Assembly (NCBI GenBank): GCA_022432975.1
Contig: CM039503.1
Location: 55,426,466-55,490,465, forward strand
Source: Begonia masoniana
Lineage: Eukaryota > Streptophyta > Magnoliopsida > Cucurbitales > Begoniaceae
Length of the DNA: 64,000 nucleotides
Direction of reading: 5' to 3'
The notes beneath the pieces are model-generated. The model saw only the letters and a program-made list of their open reading frames with translations. It searched no databases and had not been told where the DNA came from. This document shows positions 55,787 to 64,000 of the stretch, one piece after another; within the stretch, counting starts at the first letter, position 1; every line of letters starts with the position of its first letter. Both the position numbers and the translations under genes were made by a program.

Positions 55787-58700
55787 ATGCCGGACGACGA
55801 AGACGCACAGGATCTTGTACCCTTAGATCCAGAAATTGAAAGGACTTTTAGAGAAAGGAGAAGACAACAGCAACAACAACAACAAATTGAGGGAGAAAAT
55901 ATGGCGCATGCAGCAAATGAAAGGGAAAATGCTGAAAGAATTATTGACGAAAGAGATATACCTATTCAGGATTTTGCAATTCCTACGCTTAATGATCTCA
56001 ATCCTGGAATAGTCAGACCTGATCTCCGAGCCATAAGATTTGAGCTGAAACCTGTGATGTTTCAAATGCTCCAAACAGTTGGACAATTTACTAGAGCAAT
56101 CACAGATAACCCTCATCGCCATTTGAAGGTTTTTGGAGAAGTCAGTGATTCATTTAACTTCCCTGGTGTATCTGCAGAAGCCCTGAGATTGAAACTCTTT
56201 CCATATTCCTTGAGAGACCGCGCCAGAGATTGGTTAAACAGCATTCCTTCAGATACAATCACCACTTGGGGGGATTTAGCGAAGAAATTTATTATGAAGT
56301 TTCACCCACCAGTGAGGAATGCACGGATGAGAAACGAGATCACCAGTTTTCTACAGAGGGATGGAGAATCATTATATGAAGCCTGGGACAGATTTAAAGA
56401 TTTGCTGAGACAGTGTCCAAATCACGGGATCCCTCACTGGATTCAACTGGAAACATTTTACAACGGGTTGAATGGACAAACCCGATCAATCATCGACGCA
56501 GCAGCTAATGGAACATTGCTTTCTAAATCATTTAACGAAGCTTACGATCTGCTGGAGAGAATGGCAGTAAACAGTTATCAGTGGCCTTCAGAGAGAAATA
56601 CACATGCAAGAAGAGCACCCGGAAGTTATGATATAGATGAAGTAGCAGCTCTTAATGCAAAGATAGCTTCACTCGAGAATGCCATGAAAGCTATGAATAA
56701 ACAGCAACAACCAGTAACCAGAGAGATCTCTTGTATTTTCTGTGGGGAGAACCATGATGACAGTTCATGCCCGACGAATCCTGAGTCGGCAAACTATGTG
56801 GGCTTTAACAGAAACAATAATCCATATTCACAGACGTATAACCCTGGGTGGAGACAGCATCCGAACTTCCAATGGAACTCTCAGCAACAGAACAATGCAA
56901 TGCCTACAAGATCTGCTGATAACTATGCTCAGAATTACAACCAGCAAGTACAAAAACCTGCAGCTCAAGAAAAAACAGACAACTTTGCAAGGGAGTATGC
57001 TGCAAGGACAGATATAATTTTGCAAAATTTATTAGCTTCGATAAAGAATATTGAAACCCAACTGGGGCAATTAGCACAATCTGCAAATTCAAGAAGCAGT
57101 GGACAATTACCTAGCGATACAGAAATTCCACAAAGATCAGGCAAAGAACACTGTAAAGCAATAATATTAAGAAATGGTAGAGAAGTGGAGATTCCAGAGA
57201 AACCACAGAAGGCAGAGAAATCAAAGAAGAATGACCAAGAAAGAGAGGCAGAACAACAACCCAGTACTGAGGGTTTACAGGAAAGAGAAGTGGGGATTGA
57301 GAAAGAAAGACCTCAAGAGGCCGAAGAGAATAATTCCAATTCTGGAGAAATTAATACAAATGCTGCAGTTTCGCCCGCAGCATCGCCACAGCAGCAACAT
57401 GCAGAAGAACAACTCCAGAGACCACCTCCACCATTTCCACAGAGGCTACAAAAACACAACCAGGAAAAACAATTTAAAAAATTCTTGGATGTTTTGAAGC
57501 AACTCCATATAAATGTACCTCTTGTGGAAGCTCTTGAACAAATGCCAAATTATACTAAATTTATGAAGGATATCTTATCCAAAAAGAGGAGGTTGGGAGA
57601 ATATGAGATGGTGGCCATGACTGAGGAAACCAGTTACATTTTGCAGAATAAGATCCCACCAAAATTGAAGGATCCTGGCAGCTTCACTATTCCATGTACA
57701 ATCGGCAACAATTATTTCGGAAAAGCTCTCTGTGATCTGGGAGCTAGCATAAATCTGATGCCCGTGTCGATCTTTAAGAAGCTGGGAATTGGAGAAGCTC
57801 GGCCAACAACAGTAACTCTGCAACTTGCTGACCGATCACTCACCCACCCTCAAGGAAAGATTGAAGATGTGCTGGTAAAGGTAGATAAATTTATCTTTCC
57901 AGCAGACTTCATAATTCTCGATTATGAAGCAGATCGAGAGGTGCCAATAATTTTGGGAAGGCCATTTTTGGCTACTGGCCGAACTCTGATAGATGTCCAG
58001 AGAGGAGAACTGACGATGAGAGTCAATGATCAACAAGTTACTTTCAATGTTTTAAAGGCCATGAAATATCCTTATGACGAAGAAGAATGCTTCAATATTT
58101 CCAAGGAAAATAAAGCAGCAGAAATAAAACAAGTATCAAGAGGGTATAGAAGGGAGTTCGAGGCATTAATTCGAACAGAAGATGGTAAAGAAGAGGGGGA
58201 GGATTCCAGTAAAGAGGCAGCCACAGTGGAACTCAAACAGTTGCCCCCACATTTGAAGTACGTATTTCTTGGACTCAACGAAACACTTCCTGCTATTATA
58301 TCTACCACTTTGTCTAACCTGCAAGAGCAAGAATTAGTGGAGGTTCTAAAGAAATATAAACTAGCTTTGGCATGGACAGTGAAGGATATCAAAGGGATAA
58401 GCCCAAGCATTTGTATGCATAAAATCAGATTGGAAGAAGGAGTCACTCCAACCATAGATCAACAGAGAAGACTAAACCCGATTATGAAGGAAGTGGTGAA
58501 GAAAGAAATACTTAAGTGGTTGGACGCAGGCATTATCTACCCCATTTCTGACAGCTCGTGGATTAGCCCGATTCATTGTGTTCCAAAGAAAGGAGGAACA
58601 ACTGTTGTGACTAATGAGAAAAGTGAATTAATTCCAACGAGAACCGTAACTGGTTGGAGGATTTGTATGGACTACAGGAAACTGAACAAAGCAACTCGAA

Positions 58701-60499
58701 AAGACCATTTCCCTCTTCCCTTTATAGATCAAATGCTGGACAGATTAGCAGGAAAGAAATTTTACTGTTTCTTGGACGGATATTCAGGGTATAATCAAAT
58801 TACTATAGCACCAGAAGATCAGGAGAAGACAACTTTCACCTGCCCATATGGAACGTTTGCCTTCAGGAGAATGCCCTTTGGGTTATGTAATGCTCCTGCT
58901 ACATTCCAGCGTTGTATGATGGCCATTTTCTCGGACATGATTGAAGAAAGTTTGGAAGTCTTTATGGATGATTTTTCCATTGTTGGAGATTCTTTCGAAA
59001 AGTGTCTGGAAAATCTAGAGAAAGTGTTGAAGAGGTGCATGGAAACTAACCTAGTTTTAAACTGGGAAAAGTGTCATTTTATGGTCCCAGAGGGCATAGT
59101 TCTCGGACATAAGGTTTCAGACAAAGGATTAGAAGTGGATAAAGCGAAGATAGAGATTATCGAGAAGTTACCTCCACCAAAAACAGTGAAAGGAATTAGA
59201 AGTTTCCTGGGGCATGCAGGATTTTACAGATGTTTCATCAAAGATTTTTCTAGAATATCGAAGCCTTTATGCAGTCTACTGGAACAGAATATACCATTCA
59301 ATTTCGACAAAAGCTGCCTGGAAGCTTTTAACCTGCTGAAACAGAAGCTGATCACGGCACCTGTGATAGCTGCACCAGACTGGAACTCACCTTTTATTCT
59401 AATGTGTGATGCGAGTGATTATGCAGTGGGAGTAGTGCTTGGGCAGAAAAAGGAGAAAATTTTTCACTCTATTTACTACGCTAGCAGAACCTTGAATGAA
59501 GCCCAAAAGAATTACACCACCACGGAGAAAGAACTGTTAGCCGTGGTATTTGCATTCGACAAATTCAGAGCGTATTTAATTGGCACAAGAGTTATTGTGT
59601 ACACTGACCATGCAGCAATCAAATACCTGTTTGCAAAGAAAGATGCTAAACCTAGACTTATACGCTGGGTTCTTTTACTTCAAGAGTTTGATATGGAGAT
59701 TCGTGACAGAAAAGGGTGCGAAAACCAAGTAGCCGATCATTTATCTCGTCTGGAGAATATGGGTAATCAGCAAGATGAAGGGATTATAAAAGAGTCTTTC
59801 CCTGATGAGCAAATACTGAAACTGGAAACGTCTTCAGCTCCTTGGTATGCTGATTTTGTGAATTTCATTGTAAGTAATATAATACCGTTTGATTTGGATT
59901 ATCAGCAGAGAAGGAAGTTCATGAAAGAGGTGAAGTATTATTTCTGGGACGAGCCATTTCTTTTCAAACAGTGTGCTGACCAATTGTTAAGAAGATGTAT
60001 TCCGGAAGAAGAAATACAATCAGTGCTGCAGCAATGCCATGCAGCATCATATGGCGGTCATTATGGAGGAACTAGAACAGCTGCCAAAGTTCTACAGTCA
60101 GGTTTGTACTGGCCCTCCCTTTTTAAGGATGCTAATGAGTTTGTTCAAAAATGTGACAGGTGTCAAAGAACAGGGAACATCTCAAGAAAACACGAGCTGC
60201 CACTTACAAATATTTTGGAAGTGGAAGTATTCGACGTATGGGGTATAGACTTCATGGGACCTTTTCCACCATCTTTTGGAAATCAATACATTTTATTGGC
60301 GGTGGATTACGTATCTAAATGGGTTGAAGCAGCGGCACTTCCAAATAATGAAGGGAAGAGTGTTCTGACATTTTTGCAGAAAAATATTTTCACACGTTTT
60401 GGAACACCGCGTGCAATTATAAGCGATGGAGGTTCTCATTTTTGCAATAGGATGTTCACTGGTCTACTGGGAAAATATGGAGTCAGACACACAAAATAA
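55787..60499 (+). CDS. Athila-type gag-pol polyprotein, frameshifted in integrase
   Basis: The 1570-codon frame carries, in order, gag ([17 protein letters not shown], about residue 132; [15 protein letters not shown]), a CCHC-like [13 protein letters not shown] (about 325), protease ([11 protein letters not shown], about 649; [10 protein letters not shown]), reverse transcriptase ([18 protein letters not shown], about 962; [10 protein letters not shown], about 1057), RNase H ([13 protein letters not shown], about 1206) and integrase (zinc-binding HxxC region about 1413-1461; [10 protein letters not shown], about 1485; SDGGSHFCN, about 1545). It stops at TAA 60497-60499 because two extra bases (an extra CA in a CA run, about 60488-60493) shift the frame. 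The rest of integrase follows in another frame. The start chosen is the first long-frame ATG, about 97 bases after the primer site. Confidence 0.9.
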   Translation: MPDDEDAQDLVPLDPEIERTFRERRRQQQQQQQIEGENMAHAANERENAERIIDERDIPIQDFAIPTLNDLNPGIVRPDLRAIRFELKPVMFQMLQTVGQFTRAITDNPHRHLKVFGEVSDSFNFPGVSAEALRLKLFPYSLRDRARDWLNSIPSDTITTWGDLAKKFIMKFHPPVRNARMRNEITSFLQRDGESLYEAWDRFKDLLRQCPNHGIPHWIQLETFYNGLNGQTRSIIDAAANGTLLSKSFNEAYDLLERMAVNSYQWPSERNTHARRAPGSYDIDEVAALNAKIASLENAMKAMNKQQQPVTREISCIFCGENHDDSSCPTNPESANYVGFNRNNNPYSQTYNPGWRQHPNFQWNSQQQNNAMPTRSADNYAQNYNQQVQKPAAQEKTDNFAREYAARTDIILQNLLASIKNIETQLGQLAQSANSRSSGQLPSDTEIPQRSGKEHCKAIILRNGREVEIPEKPQKAEKSKKNDQEREAEQQPSTEGLQEREVGIEKERPQEAEENNSNSGEINTNAAVSPAASPQQQHAEEQLQRPPPPFPQRLQKHNQEKQFKKFLDVLKQLHINVPLVEALEQMPNYTKFMKDILSKKRRLGEYEMVAMTEETSYILQNKIPPKLKDPGSFTIPCTIGNNYFGKALCDLGASINLMPVSIFKKLGIGEARPTTVTLQLADRSLTHPQGKIEDVLVKVDKFIFPADFIILDYEADREVPIILGRPFLATGRTLIDVQRGELTMRVNDQQVTFNVLKAMKYPYDEEECFNISKENKAAEIKQVSRGYRREFEALIRTEDGKEEGEDSSKEAATVELKQLPPHLKYVFLGLNETLPAIISTTLSNLQEQELVEVLKKYKLALAWTVKDIKGISPSICMHKIRLEEGVTPTIDQQRRLNPIMKEVVKKEILKWLDAGIIYPISDSSWISPIHCVPKKGGTTVVTNEKSELIPTRTVTGWRICMDYRKLNKATRKDHFPLPFIDQMLDRLAGKKFYCFLDGYSGYNQITIAPEDQEKTTFTCPYGTFAFRRMPFGLCNAPATFQRCMMAIFSDMIEESLEVFMDDFSIVGDSFEKCLENLEKVLKRCMETNLVLNWEKCHFMVPEGIVLGHKVSDKGLEVDKAKIEIIEKLPPPKTVKGIRSFLGHAGFYRCFIKDFSRISKPLCSLLEQNIPFNFDKSCLEAFNLLKQKLITAPVIAAPDWNSPFILMCDASDYAVGVVLGQKKEKIFHSIYYASRTLNEAQKNYTTTEKELLAVVFAFDKFRAYLIGTRVIVYTDHAAIKYLFAKKDAKPRLIRWVLLLQEFDMEIRDRKGCENQVADHLSRLENMGNQQDEGIIKESFPDEQILKLETSSAPWYADFVNFIVSNIIPFDLDYQQRRKFMKEVKYYFWDEPFLFKQCADQLLRRCIPEEEIQSVLQQCHAASYGGHYGGTRTAAKVLQSGLYWPSLFKDANEFVQKCDRCQRTGNISRKHELPLTNILEVEVFDVWGIDFMGPFPPSFGNQYILLAVDYVSKWVEAAALPNNEGKSVLTFLQKNIFTRFGTPRAIISDGGSHFCNRMFTGLLGKYGVRHTK

Positions 60500-61134
60500 C
60501 TACAGCTTACCACCCTCAGAGTAATGGACAAGCAGAAGTATCTAACAGGGAGGTAAAACGGATTCTGGAAAAGGTGGTGAATCCAAACCGAAAAGATTGG
60601 TCTCAGAAATTGGAAGATGCATTATGGGCGTATAGAACTGCATATAAAACACCTTTGGGCACCACACCTTATAACTTGATTTATGGGAAAGCTTGCCATT
60701 TACCAGTAGAGCTTGAGCATAAAGCATATTGGGCAATCAAAACCCTAAATCTGGATTTACAAAGAGCAGGAAAACATCGGTTTTTACAGTTACAGGAGCT
60801 GGAAGAGTTAAGGTTGGGAGCCTACGAAAATGCAAAAATTTACAAGGAAAAAGTGAAGAAATGGCATGATAAAAAGTTACAGGCAAGAACATTTTTGAAA
60901 GGTGAAAAAGTCTTGCTATTTAATTCTAGGATGAAGCTCTTTCCAGGAAAGCTTAAATCAAGGTGGTCTGGGCCATTTGAAATAATGGAGGTATTTCCAT
61001 ACGGAGCAGTAGAGTTGCACGATGAAAAGAATGGAAGGAATTTTAAAGTGAATGGTCAACGAATAAAGCATTATTTTGGAGAAAAATTGACAAAAATTAT
61101 GTCAATTTCTCTACAAAATCTGGAAGAAAAATGA
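60496..61134 (+). CDS. Athila-type integrase, C-terminal part after the frameshift
   Basis: From 60496 this frame gives the missing part of the integrase: [18 protein letters not shown] with the third catalytic E, then [35 protein letters not shown], and a C-terminal chromatin-facing region ([20 protein letters not shown]). It is contiguous with the preceding frame and separated only by the two-base slip, so it is the broken end of the same polyprotein. The first ATG in this frame is at 60574. Confidence 0.85.
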   Translation: MTTAYHPQSNGQAEVSNREVKRILEKVVNPNRKDWSQKLEDALWAYRTAYKTPLGTTPYNLIYGKACHLPVELEHKAYWAIKTLNLDLQRAGKHRFLQLQELEELRLGAYENAKIYKEKVKKWHDKKLQARTFLKGEKVLLFNSRMKLFPGKLKSRWSGPFEIMEVFPYGAVELHDEKNGRNFKVNGQRIKHYFGEKLTKIMSISLQNLEEK

Positions 61135-61472
61135 GCAAATGGGAAGTCTGGCTGAAGACTTACGTAAAAACTTAGCGCTTTGAGGGAGGCAACCCTCAAT
61201 AATATCCTTTTATGCGTTAATTTTAGTTGCAATTTTTGTCTATTATTTTTATTATGATTTTTTTAGTTTAAATAAGTTATTTTTGAATTCAGTTTTACTT
61301 TTCTATTTATCTTCACCCAATCTCTCTCGAAGCGATTTTAGGGTAAATTTCTGCTTGCAACCCGCCGCCGACATTCAGTGCATCTCCGCAATACAGTCTC
61401 GACAAATTTTTCCTCTGCCCCACGACGCTGCTACTAACGCCCACAGCATTACGCACTATTCTGTCGGTAGCA

Positions 61473-62645
61473 ATGAGGCCAAAGCAAAAAGGACAGAAAA
61501 AGGCCAAGAAAGTGAATAGGATGGCTTTTATTTCTGAGGAAGCCAAGTTGAGATACGAGCAAGGATTGCAGCAACGCAGCTTTGCTCAAGAAAAAGGCTT
61601 CCTAGTCGCAGAAGAGCAGCTATTGAGGTACCCGAACTATGTTATCTCTGTTATTCATGAGCGTAAATGGGAAACATTTTGTGCAATTCCAGGGACAGCA
61701 GTAAAAAATATTGTGAGAGAGTTTTACGCAAATTTTGAGGGAGATTTTCCCGAGTGTATTAAAGTTCGAAAATGCGATGTAAGATTCGGACCTTCAGCGA
61801 TAAATAGATTTTACAATCTGGAGGATGTTAAAGATGAGTTTTACAAATACGAGGATTATGGATCACAGGGATTTCTCAAATCAGTATTGAAGGAAATAGC
61901 AATGCCCGACACAGAATGGGTAATTTCAAAAACTGGCTGTGTCTCTTTTCCACGGCTAGCTTTACTGCCGAAGGCAAAGGTATGGTATCATTTTTTAAAA
62001 CTCCGATTATTTCCTTCGTCTCACGGTCAGCACTTGACAAGAGAAAGGGCCATCTTACTCTACTGCATTTTGACAAACAAAAAGATCAATGTGGGACTTG
62101 TGATATACCGTAACTTATGTGCAAATGCTCTCAAACCGAAAGGGCAGCTGTTGTTTCCTTCTCTGGTCTCTGGATTATGTGAAATGGCTGGCGTGATTTC
62201 TGAAGCTGATGAAGAGGAACTTTCTCCTGGCCCTGTAATGACACCGCCAATTATACGGAGAATTGCTTCGGAGGGGTTGGGAGCAAGAGAACCAGAACCT
62301 GCAGATAATGACACAAGTGAAGCTGCGGCAACATCCAGTAACAGCAACACCCAACAGCAAATACTCGACAATTTGGGGTCAGTGCGCTTTAAGCTCGCAT
62401 GGAATAGGATTGACCTTTCCATGTTAAAAAAATCTATGCAGAGTTTAAAACGTAAAAACAGGATATTCTGGGAATACACTCAGCTCCGTGATTCAGCAAT
62501 AGCGGCCAGCTTTGCTAAAAAACCGAAAGATCCAGCTCCTATCTTCCCGCAGTTTCCAACCACACTTTTACAAGACTCGGATGAGGAGTCAGAACCTGCA
62601 GCGGTGACATCTAATTCGGATGATGAGTCAGAACCTGATGCTTGA
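61473..62645 (+). CDS. Extra 3' ORF of the Athila-type element (390 aa)
   Basis: The frame starts MRPKQKGQKKAKKVNRM, a basic N-terminus. It contains the region AFISEEAKLRYEQG to LRYPNYVISV, then KWETFCAIPGTAVKNIVREF, VRFGPSAINRFYNLEDV and WYHFLKLRLFPSSHGQ, the arrangement of the plant-specific domain often labelled putative plant transposon protein. A Ser/Glu/Asp-rich low-complexity C-terminus follows. No signal peptide or membrane segment is obvious, so it does not look like an envelope protein. It occupies the position of the Athila env-like ORF, between pol and the 3' LTR. It is fully open. Function unknown. Confidence 0.8.
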   Translation: MRPKQKGQKKAKKVNRMAFISEEAKLRYEQGLQQRSFAQEKGFLVAEEQLLRYPNYVISVIHERKWETFCAIPGTAVKNIVREFYANFEGDFPECIKVRKCDVRFGPSAINRFYNLEDVKDEFYKYEDYGSQGFLKSVLKEIAMPDTEWVISKTGCVSFPRLALLPKAKVWYHFLKLRLFPSSHGQHLTRERAILLYCILTNKKINVGLVIYRNLCANALKPKGQLLFPSLVSGLCEMAGVISEADEEELSPGPVMTPPIIRRIASEGLGAREPEPADNDTSEAAATSSNSNTQQQILDNLGSVRFKLAWNRIDLSMLKKSMQSLKRKNRIFWEYTQLRDSAIAASFAKKPKDPAPIFPQFPTTLLQDSDEESEPAAVTSNSDDESEPDA

Positions 62646-63895
62646 ACGCCAGGGAAGTTCTAAATTTCCAATCTCTTTTTCTTTTCGCTTTAGTGGACTT
62701 AATTTATCTTCTTCTTTGAACCTTATTTTGTTTGGCAGTGGGGACACTGCCAATTTTTAAGTGTGGGGGTGCATGCATTTTGATTTTGTTTGGATGTCTG
62801 AAGTGGATGTTTTGTTTCTGTTTAATTTGGAACGTCTAAAAAAAAAAAAAAAAAAAAAACTGTTTAGAATATGCACTTTTATACGGAATGTGGCTTAATG
62901 TGTTGCATGATTTGCCTGATTGGTTAGTAGGGTGCTGTTAGACCTATAGACTATTTGAGAAATGAAGAACAGTGCATGTTAATTTCCTAATATCTCCTAA
63001 GTAGTAAGTTATTGAACAATGTTATTGTCACATATTATGATAAATCAATTAAGATTTATTCTCATTCACTTAGTCGTTTCTAACACACAAACTCCTTTTG
63101 GTTGTTTAGGAATTTTATCCTTCCTAGATATTACAATCATATCTAGGTGTCAATAATTTAATGCTTGATTGAAGAGATTAGCCATAAAAGACTTCTTCTA
63201 AAAAATTATATAGTAAATAATAAGTTTGGGGGTTATATATATAAAAAAAAAAAAAATAAAAAAAAAAATAAAAAAAAATAAAAAAAAATAAAAAAAAAAT
63301 AAATAAATAAATAAATAAGTGCAATTTCCTAATCTACTTTCAATTTCGAGTGAGCCTTTTGGATACTCGATGGGTAGAAATAAATTAGAGGAACTTTGGG
63401 AGGAACTCCGTTGCATAATTTTTGGCTATACTCCTCTATTTCATATGAGTATATATCTTGAGGTGACACTATTGAGTAACCGGAGGACTTCATCACCAAT
63501 GTTGTCAATCGCGTAAAAAGGTAGTGTGACTTATAGATAAAGTCAATAAAAAAAAAAAAAAAATTATTAATCCCCTCACTTATTCAAAAATAAAATAAAA
63601 TAAAGAAGAAGAATCTTTAAATGCTAATGGATTTATGAAGGATATTAGAGAGTTGACACTCATGATATATATTGTGATTTCTAGTTTTGATGATTGAACT
63701 TAGCAATTCAATCGGAGTTTGAGCACACACATTTTGACTAGTTTATTGGGAATTAAATCTATGTTAATTACTTTTAATTGTGATGGTAACATTTTTCAAT
63801 GATTTACAAGTTACTAGATATTTTGGAAATTATATCAAATTGAATATTACTTTGGGAATGTAGGTTTGTTTTGCATCACTCGAGGACGAGTAATG
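62646..63895 (+). other. 3' untranslated region of the Athila-type element
   Basis: It contains AAGTGTGGGGGT (62759-62770) and AAGTTTGGGGGTT (63222-63233), both resembling the terminal polypurine tract, and long A-rich tracts (62839-62859 and 63241-63320). No coding sequence. Confidence 0.7.
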
Positions 63896-63899
63896 GTTT

Positions 63900-63912
63900 A
63901 AGTTTGGGGGTA
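63900..63912 (+). other. Polypurine tract of the Athila-type element
   Basis: AAGTTTGGGGGTA ends two bases before the TGATGA start of the 3' LTR (63915), the place expected for plus-strand priming. Confidence 0.85.
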
Positions 63913-63914
63913 TT

Positions 63915-64000
63915 TGATGACTCTTATTTTAGAGTCATTTTATACTAATTTTACATAAGAAAACTTATATGAATTGAATGATTGCAATATTAAATTGATA
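63915..64000 (+). repeat. 3' LTR of the Athila-type element, first 86 bases
   Basis: It is identical to 53905-53990 over all visible bases; the remainder lies outside the window. Confidence 0.92.

Larger units (their letters stand above)
53905..64000 (+). mobile_element. Athila-type Ty3/gypsy retrotransposon (3' LTR cut by window end)
   Basis: The 5' LTR (53905-55666) starts TGATGACTC. The primer site, gag-pol, a 3' ORF, a polypurine tract and the first 86 bases of the 3' LTR (63915-64000) follow. Those 86 bases match the 5' LTR without a difference, so insertion was recent. The gag, protease and RT wording and the tRNA-Asp primer are those of the Athila group. It is inserted in the RNase H of the second copia element; the expected target duplication, probably gtgcg, cannot be confirmed because the right end is outside. 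Confidence 0.93.

Overview
This is nuclear DNA of a flowering plant, most likely a eudicot. The evidence is many spliced genes with plant-only families (an MLO-type membrane protein, an INDETERMINATE DOMAIN zinc-finger factor, an MSL10-type mechanosensitive channel relic), plant Ty1/copia and Athila-type Ty3/gypsy retrotransposons with tRNA-derived primer sites, and AT-rich intergenic DNA. No species can be named from the sequence alone.

Region 1 (about 1-36,680) is a fast-evolving tandem gene cluster. Nine copies or fragments of one small secreted protein family are seen. The layout is a signal peptide, a proline-rich spacer of variable length, then ten cysteines as CX3CX3C-X10-12-CX3CX3C-X9-12-CX3C-X21-CX3C ending in KRD. 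The last 59-62 bases of coding sequence lie in a second exon. Three copies look intact (5433-5971, 7622-8183, 23339-24082). One (3540-3839) is shortened and sits directly behind a retrotransposon LTR. One is cut by a Ty1/copia insertion (12698-22764), and four are pseudogenes or fragments. The cluster has been duplicated in blocks (about 9030-25870 and 30245-36680), and the two blocks supply each other's empty sites for the insertions. Inserted DNA includes a 407-bp MULE-like MITE with 9-bp target duplications, solo LTRs of 2.5, 2.0 and 0.7 kb, and a composite Ty1/copia locus bracketed by one 5-bp target duplication that contains about 84 perfect copies of a 20-bp repeat. Between the blocks lie a penta-EF-hand gene relic and a 2.9-kb near-perfect inverted repeat of an MSL10-like gene, with 1.38-kb arms and a 96-base loop. 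Transcription through it would give a long hairpin RNA.

Region 2 (36,676-39,913) is a decayed Ty1/copia relic that runs into a 100-N assembly gap.

Region 3 (39,966-48,487) holds the two ordinary host genes: a complete 14-exon MLO-like gene (564 codons, all splice phases agree) and a complete 3-exon IDD zinc-finger gene (450 codons) whose first intron appears to use a GC donor.

Region 4 (48,490-64,000) is nested transposons: a copia-type LTR and primer site followed at once by an antisense, intron-containing Rab GTPase fragment; a second Ty1/copia element that has lost most of its reverse transcriptase; and, inserted in that element's RNase H, a young Athila-type element. The Athila element has a 1.76-kb LTR, a tRNA-Asp primer site, a 1570-codon gag-pol frame with one frameshift, and an extra 390-codon 3' ORF. 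Its 3' LTR is cut off by the window end.

Coordinates of spliced genes were worked out by hand from splice signals and reading phase; no database search was possible.
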